DNA of 64,000 nucleotides from Lytechinus pictus (GCF_037042905.1 NC_087254.1:10897103-10961102), one strand, 5' to 3'. Numbered from the stretch's first letter, positions 1-12,175 are shown. Program-made: numbers and translations. The notes: generated by a model not told the origin, from the letters alone.

Positions 1-330
1 TAAATTAAATGATTAATGTATAAATATAAATACATTAAATTAATCAATATAAATACATTAAATTAATCAATATAAATACATTAATTAATCAATTAAAATA
101 GATTGAAATGATTGAACTTCCACACATAGAAATGATTAAAAAAACGAATGATACCTCTTATTCTCTATATCACAAAAGAAAAAAAACTGAAAACAAATCA
201 ATTAAATGATTAATTTATCAATTAAAATAGATTGAAATAAATACATACACATTTTTATTATTCTCTCTCCTTGTTTATTTGGAAAATAAATTGGAGGCCC
301 TCCCCCCCCCCCCCCCCCTCCAGCGCCGCC
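1..330. repeat. AT-rich low-complexity start of window
   Basis: Short direct repeats of the form ataaatacattaatt recur through the first 240 bases, followed by a C tract at about 302-318. The bases just after it (ctccagcgccgcccatg) resemble the right ends of hAT-like elements elsewhere in the window. No gene is visible. Confidence 0.5.
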
Positions 331-520
331 CATGATAATTCTCACCGGCCGGGGAAACAAGCCCCAGGACCACGTTATTTTCTATGATATAACAGTGCAA
401 GGGGCCTCGATAACGAGTATACTAATAGCCGTCATCCGAGCCCCACACACGTGCGAATGCTGGAAAAGGCGCATTGGACGGGGCCAGTTTCGCGATTATC
501 TTAGGATGCAAGCTTAATAA

Positions 521-678
521 TATACTCGTGATACAGGCCCCGCTACTGTGTTGGAGTGCCTGAAGTGCCGTAGTGCGGGGCCTATATAACGATTATAATA
601 TTATACTCGTGAAACAGGCCCCGCGAACGGACATTCTAAGCCATTCAACACAGTAGCGGGGCCTATATCACGAGTATA
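521..678. mobile_element. Short palindromic element with GGCCCCGC cores
   Basis: Left arm 521-555 (tatactcgtgatacaggccc onward) is the near-exact reverse complement of 645-678. A second inner pair of the same motif sits at about 573-627, and a related single copy near 735-755. This is a foldback or MITE structure with no coding capacity. Confidence 0.6.
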
Positions 679-809
679 TATAGTGAGCTGAAGTTAGCAA
701 CCTATTTGAGGTATGATCGATTACAAGTTTTTCTCGAGCGGGGCCTATATCACGATTTATTTTCAGTTGATAATTTCTATTTGATATATTCCCGAGACTA
801 GTTTAGGTG

Positions 810-1486
810 TACTAGTACTATGATGGGGTGTCCAAACTTCGCGCACTTTTCAAAAATATTCATCAGGCTTAATTTTTTTCACAAAATATTCATAATTTAT
901 ACAAAACCAATTCAAGAAATAGTAACCACATTGACGGCAAGATCGTAAACTATAAAATCATGGACGAAAATGTAAAGTAGGTCAAGGGGATTCGCCGGTA
1001 TCGCGATCTCAAAATTCTATTCCGATCGGCGAATGCGCGCTGTGCTGGAAAACCGTTCAGAAAAAGTTTGACCTAACTTCGCGGACCAAAGTTTTCTGGA
1101 CATTTAAACAAAAACTCAACTTCTCAAGCTCAAAAAGTGAAATATTTATATCAGATTGATGGCAAAATGCTATAGAATCGGTTAGTACCACATTTAACTC
1201 ACATTTTTTATGATTTCTGCTTGCAAAATGGTGATCTCGTGATGCTTGTTGAGAATATCAGATTTCTTCAAAACGGGCGCTAAAGGTGACAAATTTGCCG
1301 ATCTTTTGCCAATATTTTCATGAATACTGAATTCATCCTAAAGAAACTTACACCAAAGGGTAATTTTAGGTCGCTTTTCACGTTGATTACGTCAGATTTT
1401 AAGGATATTGGCTAGTTTTTTTAGATAATGACCGTCCGCGAAGTATGGACACGCACGAAGTTTGGACTCACTGCCATACTACTAGC
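810..1486. mobile_element. Non-autonomous TIR element, about 680 bp
   Basis: The left end (tagtactatgatggggtgtc, then caaacttcg) is mirrored at the right end, where gaagtttggactcactgcca is followed by tactactag. The interior has no long ORF. Family not recognised. Confidence 0.5.
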
Positions 1487-1599
1487 TAGACTACTGTATG
1501 TCATGAAAATTTGAGAGATATGATTTTTAATGAAAAAATAATCGATTATTCAGATTTAACATGCAAAAAAAGAAAAAATGGTGCCCCATTATCATTGCT

Positions 1600-1975
1600 C
1601 TGCACCCAGCAACCATTCAGCCAAATTCGTATTCTTGGGGCTTGGGGGGGGGGGGGTTAATGATACGAGGGGGTGATTTTCTGGCCATTGCATGATATTC
1701 CTGGAATTCAATATTTTCCCACCATTTTGACATTGACATAGATTTTTTAATTATCAGTCTTATTTATTAGCAATTATTTGTATACACCTGTCCAAGACAG
1801 GCGTATACAGTATATATATGGTGGTATGGTATCGATCATGCTCGGTGTCCGTCCGTCTGTCCGTATCATATGATTATCATGCAATGGCCTGAAAATCCCC
1901 CCCTCATTAACCCCTTGACCCCCCCCCCCCCCTCCTGAATTTGTCTGAATGAAGTGAATGCTTGCTGGGTGCAGC
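1600..1975. mobile_element. Inverted-repeat element with G/C tracts
   Basis: Arm 1600-1697 (ctgcacccagcaaccattca and onward, through a G tract) is the imperfect reverse complement of 1878-1975 (atcatgcaatggcctgaaaa through a C tract to gctgggtgcag). The small open frames here are translations of this repeat. Confidence 0.55.
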
Positions 1976-1982
1976 AACTTTT

Positions 1983-2199
1983 CCTTGTAAACGTGAAAAC
2001 TTCAGTTTGACTTAACCTAGGCTCATATGATTTGGTGTGTATGGTACTAGCATGGATCCCAGGAAGCCTATTGATTTAGAGGTCCAAAGGTCAAGGTCAC
2101 ACTGACGATTTCATCTTACCCTTCTGCAGTCCTTGTAAACACGATAACTTCAGTTTCACTTAACCTAGGCTCATATAATTTGGTGTGTATGATACTAGC
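1983..2199. repeat. Tandem duplication, 148-bp period
   Basis: The block starting ccttgtaaacgtgaaaactt at 1983 returns at 2131 with few changes. Both copies contain cttaacctaggctcatat and end in tactagc. Confidence 0.65.
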
Positions 2200-2534
2200 T
2201 TTTGGTACAATACCCAGTTACACAAACTTTAATGTCCATATGATTACCAGTTCGTAGTTGTTTCGAAACTAATTTTGCTAAAATAAATGTCAATCTTGTT
2301 AAAAAAAAGAATCTGACATATTCTTTTTGGCTGACAAAACATTCAAACACCCAATTTATACTGCCTAATTTGTGGTTTATGGATAGCTTAGTGCGACAGG
2401 TATCTAACAGGGACAAGTTCAAATTTCAGTTCGTTTGATTTGACACTCGAACTGACTGATAAGAGTATTTACTGAAATAGTTTTCTTCATCATTCAAAAT
2501 GGGAAAAGATCCAAGTAAAGATAGGAAATGTAAT

Positions 2535-3106
2535 CAGGGTTCCCAGCCCATCTGGGAAATAAGGGAAAATTATTTTACTTTTTCCAGTCAGGGAAAAATG
2601 GTGGTACCAATTAGATAATTAGTTTTACATTGTTGTTTTTATACTGAAAATTCAAGTAGGCCTACCTGTGATTCACTGTAACAACTTTAATAATTTAAAT
2701 TTAAATTTAATAATAATAACTTTAATTTCCTTCAGCAAGAAATTTATCCACATTGTGCTGCACTCGACCCAGGTGAGGTGAATGGGTACCCGGCAGGATT
2801 AATTCCTTGAATGCATGAGCGCTGAAAGGCAGCTCGAACTAAAGCCGGGGTAATAATAATAACGCGCCTCGGAATAGAATATTTCTAGATAGATGGCGCT
2901 ATATAAATGCCTATTATTATTATTATTATTATTAATAGAAAACATGTGAAACTGGCATTGGGTTTAAATAATTATAATCAGGGAATTTTCAAAATTCACT
3001 GCAAGAACTTAGAAAACATGCAAAACTGGCATTGGATTTAAAGAATTATAATCAGGGAATTTCCAAAATCATGGAATTTTGTTTTCTTGAAAAGCTGGGA
3101 ACCCTG
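2535..3106. mobile_element. TIR element interrupted by a SINE fragment
   Basis: It begins CAGGGTTCCCAGC and ends GCTGGGAACCCTG, which are reverse complements. A SINE 3' part sits inside it (2728-2935). The right half also contains a tandem duplication of about 72 bp (aaactggcattggrtttaaa at 2950 and 3022). The element ends about 135 bp before the splice acceptor of the MFSD13A-like coding exon 1. Confidence 0.6.
2728..2935 (+). repeat. tRNA-derived SINE, 3' part only
   Basis: It matches the body of the full SINEs at 8177 and 60080: ttccttcagcaagaaattta, then aatgggtacccggcagg, then agctcgaactaaagc, ending in a (TTA)n tail. The tRNA-like head is missing. Confidence 0.75.
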
Positions 3107-3260
3107 GTAATGGCTTCCCATAACTTTAACAGAGTTTAGAGACCGTGCCCTAATAAGACCGGACTTCACAATATTAACGGGCATTAGAGTCAATTTTAAT
3201 TGCAGATTTATTAACATTTTTCTGTTTCTTTTTAATCTGTAGACTGGAGTACCATTCAGG

Positions 3261-6200
3261 ATGAGGAACTGGGTTGATAGGAACGCATTTGCGTACTCCA
3301 TGACCTCCCTGGCAGCTGTGTTGATGAACTCCATCTTTCGGTTCTACTATGTAAGACTTTTCACCGATTACTACCACATATCAGAGTCATGGTTCCATGT
3401 GGCACAGGTGGTTTACATGATATGGAACGCTGTCAATGATCCATTGTTTGCATACTGGCAAGACAACTCCAACATCAAGGCATTCCGCTCCCGTCGTCAT
3501 GCCATCATGTACGGAGCGCCGCTGTTTGTCGTCTGCTTTCTCCTGCCATGGTTTCCCTGGAAGACCTACAAAGCCAATGAATGGATAATTGGAGTCCATC
3601 TCATGGTCTCTTTGTGCTGCTACGATGCGTTGTTCACCTTCGTGCTCTTATCGCACTGTGCCCTTTTCGCCGAGATATCCACTCGACACGAGGACCGCGT
3701 GAGACTGACCAGGTATGGCCAAGTGGCTTCCATCGTGGGCTCAACGTCTGTTCTCTTTAGCCAGTTTGTATCTGACAACTTGAACAACTTCCATGCATTC
3801 CAGCTCTGGTGTGTCTTTGTAGCCTTTCTCAGTTGGGCTGCAATGCATTACACAGGGCGCAACGTAAGGACTCGGTTTGAACTTCAGCCATCGGGTCTGG
3901 GGGCTTCCGGACATCTGAGCATGGACAAGAAATCCTTGAGCCCCACTTTGCAAGATGGCTCTCTCTCCCTATCATACAGCCAGGCCAAACAGATCATCTT
4001 CAACAGGAACTTCTTGATATTTGTATTCATCAACTTTTGTCAGATATTTCACATGGATTATGGAGCCAACTTCCTGGCCGTTTTTGTCACCCAACTCATT
4101 CCAGAGACGGACCTGTCTCAGGTCATCAGGAACGCTTTGTTTGGTACAACCTTTATCCTTCCTCAGGTAAGATCCTGCTTGTTTAAAAGGCAGGCCCACC
4201 ACCCCAACAAAAGTGGATTGGAATAGAAAAAAAATCAAAGGAGGCTTACAATATAATTTCATCAGGATCAGATGTTTAATATGAAAGTTTACATTTTACA
4301 GTTTTGTTTCTTATTTTTAAACAACAGTTTACTTTATGCACAATGTACAATTAAGAACAGTCGATGTCACAAAGTCTCCATTTCTACATGTATGTATTCT
4401 ATTTACAGAATATGTCAAATTTTGCAGATTTAACAATACACAACAATGGCGATCCCACTTATTCAAGAAGGAACTAGATCTTGAATCACGTTATGAATAT
4501 AATGAAGACTAAATTCATATTAATATGATGAAATTTTTAAAAATGGTACCAACCGGGATGTGCATACAACTGTTTGGTGGAATTATGCAAAGCTATTTTA
4601 GATTTTCAGTTTTTACATCTGATTTTGCATTATGTTAGTGTGATTTTTTTCTTCTCTCAACTTTTTGTTGGGGTGGGCTAGTCCTTTAAAGCAAATACAA
4701 ATAAGCACCACCTGAAATCCTCAACAAGTCCAATCTTTTCAGGTCCCGAAACCCATATCTTTTAATATAGGCCCACCTGTTGACAACAATTCACTGCTTG
4801 ATACATTCGATAATATAATTTAAGTTACCAAATAGCAAAACAAGTACATGTACTCTCCCCCTCATTGCATTTCAATTTCCCTGTACAAATGTAATTATAG
4901 GCTGATTTATTATAGTATTATTAATAATGTAGTAATCTCAAAACTAAAAAAGTTGCATGTACATTAGACTAGAATATATGTAACCAGGGTGAAAAAAAAT
5001 ACATGGGGGCTGGAGGCGATTTTGCCCCCAAAATGCCCAAAAGAGTCCTGGAAAAAAAAGTGGAAAACCCCCATTCACTGGAATGTTAAAGCATATATAT
5101 TCATTGTCGTAGATTTAGGCAGTAGGTTGTAAAAAGAACCCCCTGGACAAAAAAAAAAAAAAAAAATCAATTTTTGCCTGTTTTTATGTACAGTCAACAA
5201 GAGTGTTGGACTGTTGATCAGCTTTGTATTGTTTTTGTCTTGTAACTGGCTGCCGATGAACTACATCGTGTACAGTATTTTCATACTTGCTTTTTGTTTT
5301 CTTCAGTTCTTAGTCTTATTCCTGAGCATTTTCGTCACACGGTATGGCTATTACAGGATCATTGTCTGGTCATTCTACTTCAAGATCTGTTCAGCAATCC
5401 TCATGTTCCTCATAGGAGCACAGCATACACACATCATGGTATTCTTCTTTATAATGGACAGGTAAATTAGAAGTAATATTATATTTTCATTTTAATAGAA
5501 GATAAAACATTTCTTTTTGATTTTGACTCAACTTAGATATGCTCAATCTAAATAACTTGCATTTTGTCTCGCAATCTACTATGGTCAACAAGGAAATTCG
5601 TGATCACTTAGTGAACACTTTTTGCGAGAGTGATCACGAATTTCCTTGTTGACCATAGTAGATTGCGAGACAAATGAATAACCTCTAGCGATTATTTCAT
5701 TCTGCAATAATGAACCTATTTAGTAACTTGCATTTTGTTGCAATATATCTTAATTGGCATTTGTATGTTTTCTCAAATAGTATGTTCCAAGCAGAATGTT
5801 CATGTAGATAAAGATTAAAGAAAACAGATTTTGAGATATGAAAAAGTAGTAAGATTTTCATTTCTTTCATTATTATTTCATTGTTATTTCTTTCATTTTC
5901 AATTGTAAATTGTGTCCACTGCTAATTAAGCATGCAAAGTGAACCCATCGCATTTTTGCATATTTCAACCCATTGGAGAGTGGAGACTGAGTATGCATAT
6001 ACACAGGCTTTAGTCTATGGAAAACGTGTGTTATAGCAAAATCCTTCAGTCTCAAATGAGTCAACAACATTCGCGTTAAATGAAGTAAGGTTCAAGAAGC
6101 AAGCTACCATTTTTCACTGATTTTATACATAACGGGAAAGACCTCTGATTTTGGTTTCCTTATCTCTGAATCACACAGTGTCCACAATCACGATTAGCAG

Positions 6201-7237
6201 ATTTTATTTGATGATTCATTATTTTAATTAGTTTAATGATAATGAAAATCATAGAATAGATGATATCTGCCAAACAATTTTTCAGGAATTTTGATAAAAC
6301 TTTTGTTACGGGTATAAATAAGCATTCTGGCATAGAATCATCACCCTAGGATAGCTTCTAATCATTTCATTTCGAAAATAGATTTCTTACCAGAACTCCA
6401 ACTCAGCTTGAACAAATAACATTTTTTTTCTATGTTCAATTTATTCTGACAGGAGCCTTCCTGATGCAATATTCTCATTCTTCAATCTTTGTCTTTCTGA
6501 CATCATTGACGAGGATCAACTAAGAAACGAGAGATCGTAAGTACTTAAATTTACTTAAGATTTAAGGAAAAATTATGGAAATTAAAATTCATATTTTATT
6601 GTTTGAAATAGATATCTTAAATAGCAATACTCCAAGAAGTAATTTTGCCCAATTGATCGTGGGCCCTGCAGCCTCTGTGCAGCGCCATATTGACTTTGCT
6701 CTATCCCTTCAGCAACTCCCATCTTTTAACGTCTTTTGATCTGACTCAGCCGGGGTTAAAAAAATTTAAAGGTATCACCACATTGGTCAAATCATGTTAG
6801 GACGCTCACTACTGTGTATTAATAAATAAGATTGCATGTTACATATTGTGTGCGTTAGCATTTAAGCTCGGCTCCCTTTGTGAAACACCCCCCCCCCCCC
6901 CAGATTGATTAATTCATTTATTGATTGATTGCTTCACTCTCTTATTTGTGTAACTAGGAGTCCTTTGTCATCGAGCGTCTTCGGCTACAATGCACTCTTC
7001 ACCAAGCCAGCATCCTCCCTAGCCCCTATGATGGTAGTGAACATCCTCAATCGCTATGGTTACAAAGAACTACAGGATGAGAAACTTTCACTCCAACACA
7101 CCACCGAGCTCAAAGGAACCATGTTTATACTGGCTTGTTTCATACCAATCGTCATCGGGTCACTACAACTCCTTGTCTGGAGAAACTACACCATCCGTAG
7201 TAGTCATATTACCGTTGCCAAGCACGTCGAAACATAG
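3261..7237 (+). CDS. MFSD13A/TMEM180-like membrane protein, 4 coding exons
   Basis: Coding exons are 3261-4166, 5307-5461, 6453-6536 and 6958-7237, giving 475 codons including the stop (474 aa). All donors are GT and all acceptors AG, and phases agree (0, then 2, then 2). Exon 1 is preceded by an acceptor ending at 3242, so a 5' UTR exon lies further upstream. The protein resembles vertebrate TMEM180 (MFSD13A), a multi-span member of the major facilitator superfamily near the sugar/cation symporters; its substrate is unknown. Matching landmarks are WNAVNDPLFAYWQD near residue 55, CCYDALFTFV, LSHCALFAEIS, NRNFLIFVFINFCQIFH near residue 250, and DIIDEDQLRNERS in exon 3. Length is close to the roughly 517 aa of the human protein as I recall it. 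The last exon ends with a membrane segment (FILACFIPIVIGSLQLLVW) and a short tail. A plasma or internal membrane location is inferred. No close AATAAA was found downstream; the next is at 10910. Confidence 0.88.
4187..4685. mobile_element. TTAA-flanked MITE in intron 1
   Basis: It is flanked by TTAA at 4183-4186 and 4686-4689. The left end has caggcccaccaccccaac and the right end gttggggtgggctagtcct, which are related inverted termini. The ends resemble those of the element at 28914-29516, so they are probably one piggyBac-like family. The left end starts only about 20 bp after the exon 1 donor site. Confidence 0.65.
5564..5673. repeat. Perfect 45-bp inverted repeat in intron 2
   Basis: Bases 5564-5608 are the exact reverse complement of 5629-5673, with a 20-base loop. 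A 14-base direct repeat (aacttgcattttgt) flanks the hairpin at about 5554 and 5724. It could be a very young foldback insertion or a hairpin RNA source. Confidence 0.9.
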
Positions 7238-7394
7238 TTCAGCTTACATCCGGGCCCTGGGAACGATTATTGTAGAGGGGATGCTACATTTGAAGAAAAA
7301 AAATGACAAGGTTTTCGCTCCAAAATGAAGTGGATTTCGGTCAAACTTCTACTGTTGAGCATACAAACCTGATTTCCAGGGGTGCTGCCTATGG

Positions 7395-7942
7395 TCAATG
7401 TCGCAGCCCCAGACAAATCAGGGGTGCTTGCGTCATGTACAGGTAATTTCGCCCCAATTTGAATCTCCTAACATGTCTACAGTGGAATTTTAACATTCCA
7501 TCTGTATATAAAAGGGGGGGGGTAATAACAGGTTTTTCTAATTCTGTTAGGATAATATGTGCCTGTACAGGACCTAATGGTGAGCTCATAGCAACACCAT
7601 TTCTTTGTTGATAAAGTTTGCCACTGCATGATTTGTCTTTTACAACAGAAATATGCTCAGGTTTGATCAAAACTAGGGTGTGGTCAACATATCTATGGTA
7701 GAATATTAACATTCCATCTTCTAGATAAAGTTTGCCATTGCATGATTGAATCTCCTGGGAGTACAGAACCCTGTTAAACTTGGGAGAAGAGATTCAACTT
7801 TGAAAGGGTATATTACACGTTTTTGTATTATATGGGGCCTGTAACATAACAGATACAATTTCCAAAAGAATGACGCAGTATTAACTTGAAGACAAAAATG
7901 ATGAAGAGAACAGAACGTTTTGATAAATGGAACACGTTTCAT
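7395..7942 (-). pseudogene. Penelope-like element reverse transcriptase remnant
   Basis: On the minus strand the frame at 7395-7712 encodes GVAMSSPLGPVQAHIILTEL and RYVDHTLVLIKPEHI. These are recognisable versions of the Penelope-like RT motifs B (GVAMGSPLGP) and C (YVDD). Motif C is damaged (YVDH), and the usual order is disturbed by a tandem duplication of about 210 bp: gataaagtttgccaytgcat occurs at 7608 and 7723. Upstream on the same strand, 7721-7942 is a broken open frame next to a hairpin terminus. This is a dead fragment, not a host gene. Confidence 0.75.
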
Positions 7943-7952
7943 TTATTAAGCT

Positions 7953-8111
7953 TCATCCTCAGCCTGAAAATTATAAACAGAGTCGTTGGTATTATACAGT
8001 TTGGCTATCAGGTAAATATGAAGTTAAATTAAGATCATATAGATCTACATCTTTTAAGTGTAAAGTGTATAGATACCAACGACTCTGTTTACAATTTTCA
8101 GGCCGAGGATG
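7953..8111. repeat. Inverted repeat at Penelope-like terminus
   Basis: Arms 7953-7992 and 8071-8111 match as reverse complements at about 37 of 40 positions (core aacagagtcgttggta). The structure abuts the RT remnant on the side expected for its 5' terminal repeat. On the minus strand, bases 7962 to 7937 read CTGAGGA, a short insert, then GAAACG, which resembles a hammerhead ribozyme core. Confidence 0.6.
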
Positions 8112-8176
8112 TGGTTTGATTACCTTGAAACATATTCCGTTTCATTAAAATGTTATGAACTATTCATTATTTTTGT

Positions 8177-8451
8177 GGGCGCATCGTGGTCTAGTGGTTC
8201 CGACTCTCGCCTTCCAAAGAGGGCTATGCGTTCAAATCTTAGCCATGGCGTGGTTTCCTTCAGCAAGAAATTTATCCACACTGCTGCACTCGACCTAGGT
8301 GGGGTGAATGGGTACCCGGCAGGATTTATTCCGTGAATGCACCGAGCGCCGGTGATGGTAGCTCGAGCTAAAGCTGGATTAATAATAGTAGCGTTTGGTA
8401 TCCTCAGGCAAAAAGTACTATAAAAATCCAGCTATTATTGTTATTATTATT
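8177..8451 (+). repeat. Full-length tRNA-derived SINE
   Basis: The head contains an A-box-like gtggtctagtgg and a degenerate B box (gcgttcaaatctt). The body follows: ttccttcagcaagaaattta, aatgggtacccggcagg, gatggtagctcgagctaaag. It ends in a (TTA)n tail. It is closely related to the copy at 60080-60346 and would have been transcribed by RNA polymerase III. Confidence 0.8.
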
Positions 8452-8623
8452 AAAAGTCGATTGTACTATAAAGCGTAACTAGTTCACTGCCAAACCATGT
8501 ACCAAAGTTACAATCGACTGTAAATATCAATCTGATCTTTTTATGTTACTTCCACCTGGGCCCTGTAGCATAAAACTTAGCAATTGATTATAGGTCTGAT
8601 TTCTACGATTGATTGCGTAGGTC

Positions 8624-8892
8624 TGGGCCCTGTCTTACAAAGAGTTACGATTGATCCGACCAATCACATCAACTATGGACGGCCAGCAACCTCAACATCT
8701 ATCATGCATGTTCAAAATACTTTCTAACTATGATGTACAGTGTATTCATGCATTCCTTGTTTTCTTGAAAATTTACTGCGCTTCTCTTTGTTTACAAAGG
8801 ACATTGTGCAAATTTCCTGTAGAAAAAATGATGGATTTCCATAGGGTTACGATTGATTGGATCAATTGTAACACTTTGTAAGATGGGGCCCT
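8624..8892. mobile_element. GGGCCC-ended MITE, 270 bp
   Basis: Left end tgggccctgtcttacaaaga, then gttacgattgatc; right end gatcaattgtaacactttgt, then aagatggggccct. The ends are inverted copies. A related fragment lies just upstream at 8558-8620. The 76-aa open frame inside is a by-product. Confidence 0.7.
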
Positions 8893-9021
8893 GATTTCAG
8901 TTTATTGATTGCATTGACTATTGTGTATGATCGATCATAAAAATCATTCACATGGTCAATCACTTAAAGCTATATGTTACATGGCCCCGGTCTCAGAAAA
9001 TGCTTTGACTTGGGTGAATAT

Positions 9022-9495
9022 GTGACCTGCCACCCCAAAACCAACAATACGTCGACCAAAATGAATATTGAGATTTTTATTGAGCTTGAAAATTCATTTC
9101 CTAAGCTTCAAAATGATACTTGATATGTTAAAACTGACCAACAATAACCATTACAAGTGCTTGATTGCATGCAGAGGAACTTCAGCAAGAGCTTTAAAAA
9201 TATGTAGAAAACAAGGTTCGAAGTTTGGGGTTCACTCAAGCATGAGATGTGCATACTGTGTAATCTCAGTGAAACTTCCAATCAGTCCGAAAAAGTAGTG
9301 TCCAAAAAACTCTTGTATCTTTTCCTTTATTCAACTTCACGACTTCAAGTTTTTACAGTATAAAGAAGAAAAATGCTCTTTCAGATGAGCTATTTTTTTG
9401 TTTTTTTTTTGTTTTAGGAGACAAAATTACTATTTTGGCTATTTACAGAGAACCTTACCTGGTGACATATTGGTGGTTAAGGGGTGGTGGGTCAC
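9022..9495. mobile_element. MITE with TATGTGACC-type ends
   Basis: Left end tatgtgacctgccaccccaa and right end ggggtggtgggtcacata are inverted copies. The interior is AT-rich and contains no convincing gene. Confidence 0.65.
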
Positions 9496-9693
9496 ATATT
9501 TGAGTAATGGACAACAGTCTTCTGCAAGTTTATCCGTTCAGACATGTAACTATTTTTAATCCTAACTTACCTTGGCTATTTTGCGAGCTTCAATGAACTG
9601 CATATGAACTTAAATTTCATTTTAACAAAGTGCAAAATAATAAGTAGACAAAGTCTGATTTTGCTCAGTATTGACGTAGTTTACCAGTACTTG

Positions 9694-9898
9694 GGGGTTG
9701 TTGCCAGAAAATATTTGCCATCAATTGCAAATTTACAGATGATAAATCAATTTTAACCAATGCAAATCAATTTATACTTGTTGATGCAAGAAGGAGACCA
9801 TCAATCAATTGCAAATTTGCAATGAAATGCATGATTTTCAATTGATTTTTTGACCTAATATTGAATTGCGATCAATTGTGAGTTTCTTGCAACTCCCC
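9694..9898. mobile_element. Short MITE with GGGGGTTGTTGC ends
   Basis: Left end gggggttgttgccagaaaat; right end gagtttcttgcaactcccc. Inside are repeated forms of atcaattgcaaattt in both orientations. Confidence 0.6.
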
Positions 9899-9899
9899 A

Positions 9900-10900
9900 T
9901 TAGTCTATATGATTAGGTGAGCTGTTGAACTAAATTTTTATTTTGACAAAACGCACAATAATTATATGAAGTGGATCTGGGCATTAGACTCATTTGCATA
10001 TAGACTGAAGTGGAGAAGACCGCACAGAAATTGAGAGTAGGCTAAACGGATTTAGTTAATTTGGTATTAGAGGTTTTGAGAAGTACTTGTAAACCAACTT
10101 CTTGTACACCAAGTGAATGGGTATATTTTCCAGATTATGTTTTGATAACGTTGCATATCCAGACTTATCTTTTCCATTCCTCCTTGAGTTTTCATGGTTT
10201 CTTAGCTGTTGATAATTTCTTGATAGTGATATTTGTTAAGCTGAACAAAAAGAAACCACTAAGATCTGTTTGAAATGCTGATATTACTAGTATGTTCTAT
10301 AGTCAAAGGTAGATTTGTTCCTCATACTTGGTTTTCATCGATGCAGCATGCAATGCTGTTGTGTAATGTTTTCTGAAAAATTCTATACTGAAATATTAAC
10401 TTATACTTTTTTGAAAGTCTTTCATACATCAATACTTTTAACTATTTCATATCTTACAAAAAGATATTTAAATATTCATCTTTATGTATATTTTCTATTT
10501 ACATTTGATGTTAGATTACATACATGTATTAATGACACTATGAAGTAGTTTCCCAAGTTCCAGAATGATCGTAATTTGTACAAGGATTGAGTTTGTTAAG
10601 TGGCTTTTTAGACACTGATTAATCATGAATAGAATGATTAAAAAGATCAAGAAATTATATTAGTTATATTAATTAAATTTTAGCAGCATTTCCTCAGTTC
10701 TTGCCTCGTTTTGCTTCAATTGGAAGGCATGGTACTTTTGAGAGGTGATTGCGATATTGTGACATCTTCAGTTTTACACAACTCAGCATTACACAACTTA
10801 CATAAGGCCTTTATAGTGTGCAGCTGGGGGGTTGCATAAATTACAGATTATTTGATAAATTACTCCTCATGTGGAAGGCTGCATTTGTTTTGTAAGCAGT
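9900..10900. other. Stretch with no recognised gene
   Basis: AT-rich sequence with only short open frames that show no domain and no coding-like composition. An AATAAA is present at 10910-10915. It may be spacer or distant 3' UTR of the upstream gene. Confidence 0.4.
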
Positions 10901-10959
10901 GAATATTACAATAAATCTTGCAATATCATTTGATTGTCACTCTGTCATTGGATCTAGAT

Positions 10960-11235
10960 ACTTGCAGGGCTGTGGGAACGATTTATAAATGGGGGGGGGG
11001 GGGGGGGGGGGTTCAGGAGATTGTCAGAAAAAAATTGACAAGTAAAATAAAAGAAGAAAATGGTTATTGCGCCCAAATCTCTTTCATTAGGGAGCAATAA
11101 CCACCCCCCCTTTTTTTTTTTGCTTGGCAATCTGATTTTCAGGTTTGTGCTGTCTATGGTAAATTACATACGCAACACCCCCTGAAAAACCTTGGGGTGC
11201 TGAAGTACCCCCCCCCCCAGCACCCCTCGCTCCCT
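10960..11235. repeat. G/C-tract repeat, second copy of the 7254-7420 type
   Basis: The sequence gggaacgattta, a long G tract at about 10991-11010, and a right part with C tracts (cagcacccctcgctccctgg) resemble the repeat following the MFSD13A-like stop codon at 7254-7430. It is probably a dispersed non-autonomous element. Confidence 0.45.
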
Positions 11236-11815
11236 GGACCATGGATTTCTAATGCTATGTTCCTACCCTCATACCATTTATCAGAAACACTGCGATCGGC
11301 TAAAGCAATAAAGATGACCCTTCATTCGGTTTGAGTTCAAACATATTAAATGTTATAACTTAAAATCAGAATTTACTGACAAGTATTCCACTGTGATTGA
11401 TGAAAGGATTTCAAAGTTGAAATAAATTACATCATGTACAGTGCGTTTCATAAAACAAAAACTTGGAAAAATTGGTATCTGCACCTGTTGTCTTCAGCAT
11501 CATTTAATTTTGTCATGCATGACACAAATGGCACAAATAGGGCATCAATGGAAAGCTGATGAGTTGCTCTTTCACATCCATGCGTAATAATTCCACAAAA
11601 TTAGATATGATTCGAATACCAGCCCTCTAGATTTGAATTACATTTTTTCTGAAACTCTTTTTATACAAATTCAATATTTGGTAGCAGCCCACCCCCCCCC
11701 TTCCCATGCATCAGTTGGCGGCCAGGAAGACAATAGCAAACTTGTAACTATGCTGAAGGTCCCTCTGCCCAATCAACCGGTGCACTGGGAAGTTGGTCAC
11801 ATGGAAGTTATTCCG

Positions 11816-11946
11816 AGGACCTGTTGCATAAAAGTTACTATTATGGTAACCAATAGTAACTACCATGGTAACAATGCCTAACGGTCAATCAAGTGCAAGT
11901 TACCATTGGATGCCATAGTTGAGTAACTTTTATGCGGTGGGGCCCA
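11816..11946. mobile_element. Short palindromic MITE
   Basis: Left ggacctgttgcataaaagtt and right aacttttatgcggtggggcc are inverted. Internal ccatggtaac motifs repeat. It belongs to the same broad GGGCCC-ended class as the elements at 8624, 34925, 36100, 40242 and 63244. Confidence 0.65.
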
Positions 11947-12124
11947 GATCAGAAGGGGCATCATGCCCCTTCACCATCATTAACCCCTCTGAAGGGTGAA
12001 GATTTATTTTGTCATATCATTGATATAAAAGATGTGAAATTTGTTTCCCTTGTTTCCCTATATACAAAAGTTTGTTAGACTAGTATAAAAACTTGATATT
12101 CGGCTGTTCTTCAATTATTTGTTG

Positions 12125-12126
<2 letters not shown>

Positions 12127-12172
<46 letters not shown>
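12127..12172. repeat. (AT)n microsatellite
   Basis: An uninterrupted TA dinucleotide tract. Just downstream, taatgcattcagttcca and tggaatgaatgcatta form a spaced inverted repeat (about 12188-12256). Confidence 0.9.

Positions 12173-12175
<3 letters not shown>

Noticed and set aside
5214-5306. Upstream extension of MFSD13A-like exon 2
   Set aside because: The acceptor at 5305-5306 has a better pyrimidine tract, joins in phase 0 and matches the family alignment; using the acceptor at 5193 would bring a stop in phase.
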